Positions 1-11,278 of a stretch of 64,000 nt of DNA are shown in pieces. The DNA comes from Zeugodacus cucurbitae. Its lineage: Eukaryota > Arthropoda > Insecta > Diptera > Tephritidae. The stretch is taken from NCBI RefSeq assembly GCF_028554725.1, contig NC_071669.1, forward strand, positions 5,037,501 to 5,101,500, given 5' to 3'. The notes beneath the pieces were generated by a model. The model did not search any database, was not told the DNA's origin, and saw only the letters and a program-made list of their open reading frames with translations. Every line of letters begins with the position of its first letter. The stretch's first letter is position 1. A program made the translations under genes and the position numbers.

Positions 1-178
1 TCAATATTGTATATGTATGGAGAACTATAAATTAGTGTTTAAGCATTGCCATTATTTTTTTTAACACCACATTAGTTGATATTTATATTTTATATTTGTG
101 CCTATAATTGTGATTTACACATTCTCCAGTCTTCTTTTAATTTATTTTAATTTTCTCTTATTTTCTTCTATTTTATAG

Positions 179-231
179 GCAAGAAATCACCAAAAAAATC
201 TCCCAAACGCAACGCACAGAAAATTGAATAA
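179..231 (+). CDS. Possible last coding exon of an upstream gene (Lys/Pro-rich C-terminus)
   Basis: A long pyrimidine tract ends in TTTTATAG at 171-178, a good splice acceptor. After two leading bases the frame from 181 reads KKSPKKSPKRNAQKIE and stops at 229-231. The two SPKK units are typical of basic chromatin- or nucleic-acid-binding tails. An AATAAA at 227-232 overlaps the stop codon, so the 3' UTR could be very short if it is used. The rest of the gene would lie left of the window. I cannot name the gene, and the exon may be chance in AT-rich DNA. Confidence 0.4.
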
Positions 232-1090
232 AATTTAAGAGTCAAACATAGAAAGAGACAAACTCTAAAATATAAAAAACACCAAAAACAAAATAGTTTA
301 TAAAATTCGACTACGCTTCCCTGTATGAGAAAAAATGTATGCGGTTAATACATTAGTAAAAAGATAACATGAACACAGTGTTGTTTATAAAAATAACACT
401 AGTTTTGTAAAAAAAAAAATGGCAACAGAATTTACAAACTTAATTTGTGCGTTATTTTTTATTAGATATTATATAAAATGGGGAAGTAATAATATATAAT
501 GCACGCAAATGTATGTATGTACTGATTAAAGTAATTGTAATTTACCGAAAAGCAAGATGACAAACAGTTTGTTGCGAACAAAATAGATGCATATATCAAT
601 GAATGCTAAAGAATTGCAAAACTCTAAATTTAAAATTAATTTAAATGTAAGAAATATATATATAATGAAATATATATATATAATAAAATATATATATAAT
701 AAAATATATATATAATAAAAAAAATGAAAAATTTACAGAAATCATTAATTAGTCAGTTTTTTAATTTGTATGAGCGCCTAAAAAATAAATTTAAAATAGT
801 TTTCATATACACATTGTATATATGAATTTTTTTAAAGAAGAACAAACCAACGTTAAAAGCAAATACGCTTTCAAATTGCAAACAAACTATACTCAAACGC
901 AAATGCGCTTTAAAAAGACAAATTAATTATTTAAGGCAAAGTTTAAATGATAACAAAATAAATAATAAATGTTTATAATAATACAGCATGAAGTTGTATA
1001 TAGATATTAGCTTATTTATGGTTTTACCAAAGGTTAAGCGAAGCAAAAGAAATGTAATTCTAATTTTTTAGTAATAATTTAAATATTGTG
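232..1090. other. AT-rich spacer, no gene seen
   Basis: No supported reading frame was found on either strand. The stretch contains a degenerate TA-rich microsatellite at about 652-722 and is otherwise simple AT-rich DNA. Part may be 3' UTR of the gene ending near 231. Confidence 0.5.
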
Positions 1091-2370
1091 TGAGATGAAA
1101 CTATTTGAGTTTAAAAATTATTAACATAAATACTTTTACTTTTTTTAATTTTTAAAAAATTTGTTTTTTTATATTTTTAAAAAATTTTATTTTTTTATAA
1201 TTTTTTATATATATTTTTTTTTAATTAAAAAAAAATGTTATTAAAAAAATTTATTTTTTATATATTTTTTTTAATTAAAAAAAAATTAAAATTTTTTTTG
1301 TAGAATTGTTTGTAATTCTTATTTTATAATTTTTTTGTAATTTTGTAATTCTGATTTTTTTCTTTTATTTTATTTTTTATATATATATATTTTTTTTAAT
1401 TAAAAATAAATTTAAAAATTTTTTTTTCTAATAATTTAAAAAATATGTCAGATGAAGCTATTTGAGTTTAAAAATTAATAACATAAATACTTGTTTATTT
1501 TTTGTATATTTTTTTAATTTTTAAAAATTTTTATTTTTTTATATTAAAAAAAAATATTTTTTTATAATTTCTTTATATATTTTTTTTATTGAAAAAAAAT
1601 TTAAAATTTTTTTGTAAATCTTTTTTTTTATAATTTTCTTTTATATATATTTTTTGTAATTCTTTTTTAATTTTTTTTTGTAAGTTTGTAATTCTGATTT
1701 TTTAAAAAAACTATTTGAGTTGAAAAATTAATAACATAAATACTTGCTTATTTTTTGTATTTTTTTTTATTTAAAAAAAGTTTATTTTTTTATATTTTTA
1801 ATTTTTTGTAAATCTTTTTTTTTATAATTTTCTTTTTTATTTTTTTTCGTAATTTTGTTTGTAAATCGTTTTTTATAAATTTCTTTTTTAATTTGTATAT
1901 TTTTTTCTAATTTTTTTGTTTATTTTTTTATATTTAAACATTTTTTTTTTAATTTTCAATAGTTTTTTTTAATTAAAAAAAAAATTTTATTTGATATATT
2001 TTTTTTTATTTTTTTTTTAATTTAAAAACTTGTTTGTAATTATTTTTAAATTTTTTTTTCGTAATTTTGTTTGTAATTCGTTTTTTATAAATTTCTTTTT
2101 TAATTTTTATATTTATTTTTTTTTTCTAATTTTTTTGTTTATTTTTTTTTTAATATTTAAACATTTTTTTTTAATTTTCAATAGTTTTTTTTTAATTTTT
2201 AAAAAATTTAAAAAACTTGTAATTTTTTTTTATAATTTTTTTTTAATTTTTATAATTTAAAAAAAAATTTTTTTGTTTATTTTTTTTAAATATTTAAAAT
2301 TTTTTTTTAAATTTGAATTTTTTTTAATATTTTAAATTTTTTATTTATTTATTTTTTTTTTGTGTTTTTG
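1090..2370. repeat. T-rich degenerate tandem repeat block
   Basis: The + strand is dominated by T runs broken by AATTTTT/TTTATAT words. A recognisable unit, ACTATTTGAGTT followed by AAAAATTA and AACATAAATACTT, recurs near 1100, 1458 and 1709, each time followed by a long T-rich tail. The spacing (about 358 and 251 bp) is uneven, so the array is decayed. The Phe-rich reading frame at 2030-2260 is a by-product of the T runs, not a gene. Confidence 0.6.
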
Positions 2371-3360
2371 TTGGTTCAGTTAAAAAGCGTTTACTTTTCA
2401 AATACTGTACTTATTTAGCCTAAAATTGTGGTGTTGGCACATACCGAAATGCTCATAACTGCAATCCACTTATTTATTTGAGAATTTGAAAAGTAAAAGC
2501 GCGTTCTACAGTTGCTCTCTGTAGCAGATTTGAGTTGGCAAGCCATGCGAGAAGTGTTACTTTTAAGAATACTATTAAGTTAAACTTAAGGCGGCGGTAA
2601 TTGTTATGGCAAAAGAATGCTATGGAGTAAAACATACAAATTACTATAGAAAATATAGAAAAACAACACAAAAGCAATGTTGCAACTAAATTTAATAAAA
2701 AAATAATAATAAAAATATAGCAAATAGGTTTGTTATATACCATATAGAGTTAGCAAAAAATTATATAAATGAGAATCTAAATATGAAAAACTATAATATG
2801 CAGCAAGGAATTCGCAAAACGAAAAACACTCAAAAATGTGTGTTAAAATAGCTAATTAATGTAAAATAATTAATGCTATTAATTTGTCACCTTTTCAAAC
2901 GAAATTCCACATGCCATACACGCCACATATTTCAAATTTGTTATTTGAGTCTCGTTAATATTATACTAGCATAAGTAAACTTTCAGGTGTTAGCATAAAT
3001 TCATTAGTTGATTTCATATATTATGAAATCGTAAATATATTTATACTATATAACCAAAGTTTGTCCTTAATTAAGTTTAAGCTCGTGGCAAAAGTGTTTG
3101 TACTTTTGAAAAAAAAACAGTCATAGTTAAAGTAATTGTTTCGCTTAAAAACCAAAATATACAACATTTTAACTATGAATATGCGCTTATATTGTTTTTT
3201 TTTTCGTAAAAACAACAGAAAAACATAGACAAAATATGTGTGTCATTTTGTTTGATATTTGTTAAGGCATTGATTTTCACTTGAAAATAAATAAATAAAA
3301 AATATTTTTCTTAAATGTGAGCGACTACGCTTTTTTATTATGGAAATGAAAAATAAAACA
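2371..3360. other. AT-rich spacer, nothing identified
   Basis: No coding signal, repeat ends or RNA gene could be recognised. Short frames at 2474-2743 and 3021-3215 have no domain-like features. Confidence 0.4.
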
Positions 3361-3556
3361 CAGTTAAACTTCCCTAACTCGCATCACTCTAGTTCACAAA
3401 CAAACTTCGAGTTAGAGGCAACTTCGAGTCACGGAAGGTAATTTGTATGAAATTTGATTTCCATTGCCGATTCAAGTTATGGAGAACTTCGAGTTGTGGA
3501 AGTTCAAGTTATGGAGAACTTCGAGTTGTAGAAGTTCGAGTTATGGTAGTTCAACT
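3361..3556. mobile_element. Degenerate pogo/Tigger-like MITE
   Basis: It starts CAGTTAAACTTCC and ends with GTAGTTCAACTAT, the imperfect inverse. The interior is a string of 'TTCGAGTT' words. The same ends appear in better copies at 22266-22708 and 49207-49370, where TA flanks are present. Here the flanks are too decayed to show a TA duplication. Confidence 0.5.
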
Positions 3557-4346
3557 ATATTTATTTTTACTGAATATTAAGTGGCTATACCAGTTTAACC
3601 GATGAAAAAGTAGGCGATTTTCGTGATTTTTTTTTAAGAAATTAATGGATCGAATGTTCCGAAGTTTTTTGGACATAATAAGGTATATTTTCAGCTAAAT
3701 TTAGATATTTTGTTTTTACAAAAATATTGAAAAAATAACGGAGTTATGTGCTGTCTTCGGAGGCGTAAAAAAAAAACATATGATTCCGCCCTGAAACAAA
3801 AAAAAAAATCAAAAAAAGTTATTTAAGTTGAATCTATTTCCTATACAATGGCCTACGATTTTTGAAATATATCAAAAATTAAAAAAATGACAATTTTCAA
3901 GAAATAATTTTTTTTCTTTTATAACCTGCTACAAGGCGTTGCTCCAATGACGTACAACTAGACTTAAAACTAATCGATCCAAACAGGGTTAGATCTCTGA
4001 AATGGCAGCCCTTGGCCGTATAAAATCCGGGTCAACTCCGGTGGCGTAGAACCGGCTGCCTTGGGAGTCGTAGGCCATGGTATAGTAAATATATTCAAGA
4101 ACACTCAGTTTAAATGTGAAGTCGATCGTTGAGTTATGATGTCAGCAATTTTGAGAAATGTCGTTTCGAGAATAACGCGTTTCAAGTTTCGGCCATAGAG
4201 CAGTTTAGTTGCACTTTAGAACCCTGTCATTAAAAAACTATTCAAGATACGACCTTACCGCTTTCACAGGATATTTTTGAGAGTATAAACTTAGAATAAG
4301 CAAAAAAAAAATCGATTTTTGGAAAGTGACACACTAGTATAGCCCC
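3557..4346. other. Relic noncoding repeats
   Basis: This contains text typical of decayed MITEs, such as 'GAGAATAACGCGTTTCAAGTTTCGG', also found in the 4347, 13318 and 16062 elements. It also holds a 75-bp block at 4002-4075 (CTTGGCCGTATAAAATCCGG onward) that recurs at 25950-26022. No gene was seen. Confidence 0.4.
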
Positions 4347-5101
4347 TTAAGGCAGTAGTCTGCTTTAGAAGCCGAAAAAAAGCGTTTTTTTAGCAATATT
4401 TTTTGAAAGGGAAGGAAATGATTGCGGTAAACGGAATTTTAAGACGATAGTGTACTATATTTAAGGCTTAAAAAACAATATTTATTATTGAAAAATATGG
4501 AAATGTTTCAAAGTTGTAAGTATTTTTCTGGAGCGCCTGGAGTCTGCACTTGTAAATCGGTGCCTGTGATGGAAGTCGTGCGATGCATCTGAAACAGCCG
4601 AACCAATTTTTTTTTAATTTTTATAAGTTTCTTTTCTTTATGAACTAAAAAAATACCGAAGAAATTATACAATTCCAAATTTTTTCGAAGTTTGAAAAAA
4701 AAATTCACTTTTTTAAGAAAAATAATTGACTTTAAGTTGCAAAACAAGTAGTTTAAATAATACTTTTGTCCAATTTTTTTAGTTCAAATAGAAGATAATT
4801 TAATACTGAAGCTAGATCACTTTGGTTTTTTTTCGATCGGACATATATTGTTTTTGCTATCGCCGGCACCGTTTTCTAACACTTGTGAAAATGAAAATTC
4901 GAGAAAACGCGCTTTAAAGTTTTCGGAGAGCATTCGCACCTACTCGACGCTCGGCCACTAAAACTGCTCTAGCTTCGAAAATATGTCGAATTGGCCTCTG
5001 GAATTTTTAAAAGACATATTCTTGGATAGTTTTGGAAGAGATTTAAAACAAAACAAAAAAATCGATTTTTTGAAGCCTGTAAAGCAGACTACTTGCCTTA
5101 A
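4347..5101. mobile_element. TTAA-flanked MITE (piggyBac-type target site)
   Basis: It begins TTAAGGCAGTAGTCTGCTTTA and ends with the inverse TAAAGCAGACTACTTGCCTTAA, one base longer in the arm. The two TTAA tetramers are the likely target-site duplication, which is the piggyBac superfamily signature. About 755 bp, noncoding. Both ends carry an AATCGATTTTT-like stretch internal to the arm. The superfamily is inferred from the TTAA only. Confidence 0.65.
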
Positions 5102-6011
5102 CTGTAACAAAAAGGTGGGTTCAATGCTTTACTACTTCATATACATACATATAAAAACATAAATTTTTTCACATTTTAGTTTTAGGTTTTTTATTATAAT
5201 TAATACAATTAGATTTATCAAAAATATACATAAATATATATGAATAAAGCATTTTGTAAATATCAGTGTAGGTTTTATAAAGTTTAGTTTAGTTTAGCTT
5301 AAAATTATGCCAATTGTCATAATGAGTCATATATGTATTTATATTTTAAACAGTTGATATTATTTTATGAGACAAGTGTAGATATAATATTTTTTAAATT
5401 TTTATTTACTGTGTGTAAACTAATTAAGTTACACTTGCCGTTTATAGCATTGTTTAGGTTGTAATACATGATACATATATACATAATAGTCACACATGTC
5501 ACATATATACATGTATTTAAACCGACTTATTGATTATATATTTAAACTTTGTTTTTTTTTATTAAATTTTTTGTAAAATTTTAAATTACACTGAAAAGTT
5601 TTCAGTAAACTATGTATGTTGATAATAAGCCAAGTCACGTACAGCAGGTAAATACTGTTTCACAAAATTTAGGTTTTGCTACGCTTACTTATTATAGATT
5701 TTCATTATGATTACGAAAAATATATTACCGTTATGGATGTATGCATATTTGTAGCTAAACACCATGTATGTAATGTGTGCATTTAACTATTTACGACATA
5801 ATAAAAAAACGTAAACATTATATGAGGTGTAAATGCTGAATGGCTAAAGGTATATATTTTTTATCAATTGAACTGAATACTTCTGCAATATTAAATTAAT
5901 TATTAAATAATGAAGAAACCGCTATGTACTAGCAAATTATATGTAGGTAATAATAGCTACTTGCTGTCTTTGCACCAAAACAGAAATCATAACTTTTGAA
6001 TAATCTGCTGC
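5102..6011. other. Spacer, probably includes 3' UTR of the SFT2-family gene
   Basis: No coding signal. It lies directly downstream of the minus-strand SFT2 stop at 6012-6014. TTTATT words (AATAAA on the minus strand) are present, but the real cleavage site cannot be chosen. Confidence 0.35.
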
Positions 6012-7041
6012 TTATACATCAAGGCAAGCAGAAACGGTTTTCTTTACGGCATCACGAGCATATGGTATGTAGGACAGGGAATACCAGGTCATGGCTAATG
6101 ATTGTATGATGATAAAAATCAAAGTCAGTCCGGCTTTATGAAGCTGCGTTGTTGTTCAAAAAAAGGAAAAAGAAAAATATAATACAAATAAAACCATTTC
6201 AAATAAATAATTAAAAGAAAAATATGAATATACCACAACAGCAGCGATAAAGGTCATGACAATGGACACAAGTACTATGGAAGTGGCTATTAAGCGCGTG
6301 GATGAGAACATTTTTTTAATCTGATTAACTGGGCCCATAAGAAAGCAAGTACTGTAATAAAAATGTTGTGATTAAGCATCATATATGTGCAAGTCAAATT
6401 GCATTTAGAGCGTAAATGTTTTGTGGATTACATACCTAGCCATTGATATTACATTACCGAGCGTATAAAAGACCGCAAACACTACAATACCTCTGTGCAG
6501 AAATAGGGCCAGCGAACCGAGAAACGACAGTAAGATGCCAACTACGAAGCAAATGCAAAAGCCTTTGATGCGTGTCGACCAGCTAAGCGTTGACATCTCA
6601 TTAATCTGCATTGAAACGAATATTTCATTGATTAGAATGAGATAAGAACAATAAAATAGATTCAAACACTGTTTCTATAAATACGTCAAACAAACAACGC
6701 CCACCATATTGCTCCTGGGACTTAAATTTGTCATGTTCTTCGTAAAAACAATTAACTATGACGTTAGCTCCTCTTCCTACTAAACTTGCGCACACTTGTT
6801 GAGTCAACAGCTGCTATTGCAACAGGCAGTTCGCAGTAACTTTTCAATATTAATATTACACTAAAATAGTTATGGCCCTTCACCAGCTATTTTATTTTTT
6901 TTATTGTATTAGCTAAGTTTAGATTTATAAACTAAAATATTTATATTTACATAGCGTATGATACCTTACCTGTGTGATTATGCTACTCTCCTCCTCCGGT
7001 GTGGAATCATTTCCGTTAAGCACTCGTCGTAATTTATCCAT
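6012..7041 (-). CDS. SFT2-domain vesicle transport protein (SFT2D1/2 orthologue)
   Basis: There are four exons: 7041-6970, 6605-6436, 6351-6234 and 6143-6012. All junctions are GT-AG and the joined frame is 163 residues, the usual size for animal SFT2D proteins. It starts MDKLRRVLNGNDSTPEEESSI, the family's acidic cytosolic N-terminus. Four membrane spans follow. Family landmarks are FAVFYTLGN (exon 2), CFLMGPVNQIKKMF (junction of exons 2 and 3), and MTWYSLSYIPYARDAV near the C-terminus. SFT2 proteins are small multi-pass Golgi proteins implicated in fusion of endosome-derived vesicles with the late Golgi. The start is the only Met before the conserved block. Short frames over exons 2 and 3 on this strand are pieces of this gene. 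The gene is transcribed away from mTERF3, with 501 bp between the start codons. Confidence 0.93.
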
Positions 7042-7542
7042 TTTATTTGTAATTATTTAACAATTATTACGTATTTATTTCTAAATAGAATATCGGTAAA
7101 ACGCAAAAGGGCCAACACGTAAAATTAAAAAACAAAACCGAATATAAAATTACAACAAAACGAAATGAAATTACGGAGGAGCAACAATCGCTTCTGATTG
7201 GAATGTCACTTGACACATGTAGATACACACACACATATATTTATTTTTGAAATGTCATAATACTAGTGTTGCTGATGACTTCGTTTTTTTTATAACTTTT
7301 ATATTTTTAATATAAATAAATTATATTTTTGATTAAGTAATTTATATTTGTACTGTATAATTTTTTTAAATTTCAGCTTAATTATGGAGTAATGAGTCAA
7401 ACTAAATGATAAATTATTAACAATCTACTTTACAACACTACAATAGATGTGATGCAATTACACCAAATGCAGTCCCAGTCATATGCGCACATGTCCTTCA
7501 AACGTCAAAATCAGCTGTTAATTGTTTTGATAAAATAGAAAA
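7042..7542. promoter_or_regulatory. Shared divergent 5' region of the SFT2 and mTERF3 genes
   Basis: 501 bp lie between the minus-strand ATG (7041) and the plus-strand ATG (7543), so the two promoters and 5' UTRs must sit here. I see no strong TATA box, and the core elements cannot be placed. Bidirectional control is inferred from layout only. Confidence 0.45.
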
Positions 7543-8827
7543 ATGTTAATTTTAAGAAATTTACGTTTTATAACAAAGGTTGCAAAAACTGATGTCAGTA
7601 TTTTAAATTGTGCGCCACTAATTATTAGGGAGTTACGTAGTCAATCAAGACAACGTCCTGACATACAGGTTTCCAAAGAAGAAGATGAACAGACTACTAA
7701 ACCACCGGCACAAGTAGCACAAGCTGAAAAACATGCACAAATCGGCATTACGGAGGCGGTACATAAATATTTAAAAGATGAACTAAGACAGATTGAAAAT
7801 GTGCAGTCGGAGGATGCTAGTACCAGCATTAGCAATGCCACCCACAAAGAAAATAAATCTGTTAGCGGCGTGGACGCTGATAATTCATTGGCCATTGGCG
7901 AGGCTAAGAAAGATTATGTGCCGACTTTCAATTTAGCAGCTTACGTAAATAAATCGCCTACGTTACAGCAATTTATACAACTTGGCGTAGATTTGCATAG
8001 CATCGAAAGACGTAAAGGTTTGGCGAAATTTGTGTTGGGTTTAGATTTTGAAAAGGATGTGAAACCACATCTGTACTTTCTACAAGATCAAGGCGTATCA
8101 CCAGATGTATTCGGTGAATTCATAACAAAAAACCCGCTATTTTTCAAAATAGATTTAGATGATTTGCAAACGCGCGTTAACTATTTGGAATCGAAAAATT
8201 TTTTACCTGAACAAAGACTACGTATATTTACGCGTAACCCCTTCTGGCTGATGTTCTCTACGCGACGCATCGACCAACGTCTAGGTTATTTCCAAAAGGA
8301 ATTTCGTTTAAACGGCGACGATGTGCGATTTTTGTCATCGAAACAACCACGTCTGATAACTTACAGTATGGAACATATACGCAAATCGACATTTTGTATA
8401 CGCGAAGAGATGGGCTTCGATGAGGACGAACTTAAATGCTTGCTATTGAACAAGCCACGTTTATGGATGATGAGTGAGTTGTTTGCTGCTGATTTCCATT
8501 AGTTATACTTGCTATTGTATAATTTTTCACCTATTGTATAATTTTTCAGATTCTGATCTGCTCATTGAACGTTTCGCGTATGCTCACGAAACTATGCAGC
8601 TTTCACATGATATGTTAATACAATTCCCTGAAGTACTTTCATCGCGCGAATTCCGTTTGCGGCAACGTCACGAGTTTCTTGTTACACTTGGGCGCGCACA
8701 ATATGATCCGGAGAAGGATTTATACGTATCGCCAAGAGATTTGGTCAGTGGTAACGACTATCATTTTGTGCGAAATGTCGCTAAGAGTGATCTGGAGACT
8801 TATGAACTTTTCCTTAAGACGCGTTAG
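7543..8827 (+). CDS. mTerf3: Mitochondrial transcription termination factor 3 (mTERF3/MTERFD1)
   Basis: There are two exons: 7543-8473 and 8550-8827. The 76-bp intron begins GTGAGT and ends TTTTTCAG. The joined frame is 402 residues. The first 40 residues are basic and hydroxyl-rich without early acids, fitting a mitochondrial presequence. A long polar linker follows. From about residue 130 come mTERF helical repeats, with the family patterns HLYFLQDQGVSPDVFGEF, ITKNPLFFK and RNPFWLMFS. The second exon continues LIERFAYAHETMQLSHDM and LGRAQYDP, as in animal mTERF3. mTERF3 acts in the mitochondrial matrix on transcription and on ribosome assembly. AATAAA at 8860-8865, 33 bp past the stop, is a likely poly(A) signal. 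Frames running through the intron on either side would give wrong ends. Confidence 0.93.
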
Positions 8828-11134
8828 TAATTAAAGCATAGATTTGTAATTTAATTTTTAATAAAATTAATGAGAGAGTAAATGTTAGTGCAATTAGTTT
8901 AGAAAAAAAAAAATAAATAAATAAAATAAAAAATATTAAAAAAAAATAAAATAAATAAAAAAAAATAAAATAAATTAAAAAAAAAAAATAAAATAAAATT
9001 AAAAAAAAAAAAATAAAATAAAATTAAAAAAAAAAAATAAAATTAAAAAAATTTAAGAAAAAATAAATAAATTAAAAAAATAAAAAAAAATTAAATAAAC
9101 TGTTTAATACTATTTGGTTTGTTTTTGTGTGTAAGCATATCTACTGTATTATTTAGCAGTTTTTAAGCAGAAAATTTAAAAAAAATGGTTAACAAAATAG
9201 TTGCGAACAATTGAAAACGCAAATAAATTTCCATTATTCTAAATATTATTTAGCCATTTTTATTGCATTTTTTTTACAGTTTTCCATTTGTCGTTTCTTT
9301 ATTATATCAAAAATGTCTATAATATATTTAATAATATAATTATGCATATACATAGGTATGTAAATATATAAATATATGTATGTATATATTAGTTATATGT
9401 ACGAATTTTATGTATGTATATAGGGAAAGGAGTTTTTTTATATTTTTTTTAATTTCGTATTTTTTTTTATTAAATTCAATTGCATTTGTTTTAATTTTAA
9501 AAATAAAATTACAAACGTTTTTCTTGTATTCTGGATAGATATATATATATATATATAATATAGTTTATATGTATTCAAAAGGACATTGAGGTTATGACCA
9601 CAAGCCATACTTGCACTAAAAGCTACAAAAAACAAACGCGTTCTGGTGGTACTGGTAAACTCGACTCAAGCGAGTACCAAACATACAAATATATATAAAT
9701 ACAAAACATATACGATTTTAATGAATTTTAATTGTTAAAATAATTAAAAAAATTAAGTCTACATATAAACCAGCGAGCGAGAGATAAAGTAAAAGGAGCA
9801 ACATATATTGGGAGCGTACAAAATGAAAAAAAAAAAAATATATATATATATATATTTTTGGGGTTCCAAACATTTTGTGAGCATACAAAATGAAAAAAAA
9901 AAAATATTTTTGTGTTTCCAAAATTTTTTTTAAATTTTTTTTCAACTACATTTGGTTAAAAAATATTAAAAACCGTTTTTGTAAGTTAAGAAATTCTTTC
10001 AAATATGCATATAATATTTATGTTTCACATTTATTTTTTGTATGTATTTTTACTACTAAAATATGCTACAAACTAATTGCTAGTGCATTTCCTTTGTTAC
10101 ACACACATTGTTTTGTTTTCGCAGCGTAAAATCATTAAAATAGTTTAGTTAGATATATATATATATATATATATTTAATAATAAATGTTGTAAAAAAATT
10201 GCAAATACAAAGCACTTTCGTAAGAATAATAAATCGCATTTTAAGTTTGAAAAATTCGGGATAATATATATGTATGTATGTAATAATAAAAGACCTGAGC
10301 CCACACTTGTGTCGCACGTTTCGTTCAGTTAGTACATTTTTAAATAGGTTTGTTTGTATGTATATCAATTTTTGTATTATTTTGAAATACATAGTTCTAC
10401 GCCGCATGTGTGATTTGTAAAATACTTTTGTAAGAGCTTATTTGCAAAACAAACCAACTGTTCTGCTGACAAACAAAAGACAAGCAATTAAATGAAATCA
10501 CACAGCGTTAATTTTGCTAGTATCTTCGAACGTACACATACATATGTATGCGTGTGTGTGTGTGTAATTACAATACAATTTCTTTTCAATTCAAAACATT
10601 GCAATATAAAATGTAATTCGCGCTTTCATCATCAACAACTGCAATGATTATCATAGCTTCCCCACACACACCTCACATGTATGTATGCAGAACACATTAG
10701 TATGTATGTGTGTGTATGCAAATTGTTTTTTATGGTATACACAAATAAAAATTAACGGTATTAAAAATTATTTGCTTATCTTCTTGATACCGTGTCAAAT
10801 GTGCATTTTTTTAATCGTACGCTTTGCTATAAATAACTTCACCGCCTTTTTAATTCCGCTTTATTGTTTTGTTGGTATGAAAATATGTTTTGTTTATTGT
10901 TGTTTATTCCTTTTTATGCATTATCTTCATTGTCTGTTAGCTCCCTCCCTAACAATTTTCAATTACATCGCGTATTTTGTTTAAATCTTCAATTTCATAT
11001 TTATTACAAATATTTAAATGTTGCTTTTGTATCATTTTTTTCGCTCCTCTTTAGCTTTTGCTTTACGCTCCGTTTAAAATTATAAAATTAGTATAATATG
11101 TATGTATATAGATCACTTTTCTTTAACATTCAGT
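8828..11134. other. AT-rich spacer between mTERF3 and BNIP3 3' ends
   Basis: 8900-9110 is an A-rich block of AAATAAAA/TAAAAA words. A (TA)n tract lies at 9537-9558 and another at 10152-10173. A (TG)n tract lies near 10550-10564. Both neighbouring genes converge on this stretch, so much of it may be BNIP3 3' UTR on the minus strand. Several short frames (9718-10984) are low-complexity and were not accepted as genes. Confidence 0.45.
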
Positions 11135-11244
11135 TCAGTCAATGACGACACGGGTCAAGAGTATGCCACGTTTGCTGAGCCATAAGCTGTAAAAAAAAAC
11201 AAAAATCATAATTAATTATAATATTTCCACTAAATAATATATAA

Positions 11245-11278
<34 letters not shown>

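Noticed and set aside
2030..2260. 76-residue Phe/Ile-rich frame
   Set aside because: Direct translation of poly-T low-complexity DNA.
7641..7895. 84-residue frame antisense to mTERF3 exon 1
   Set aside because: Shadow of the coding exon on the other strand; no independent signal.
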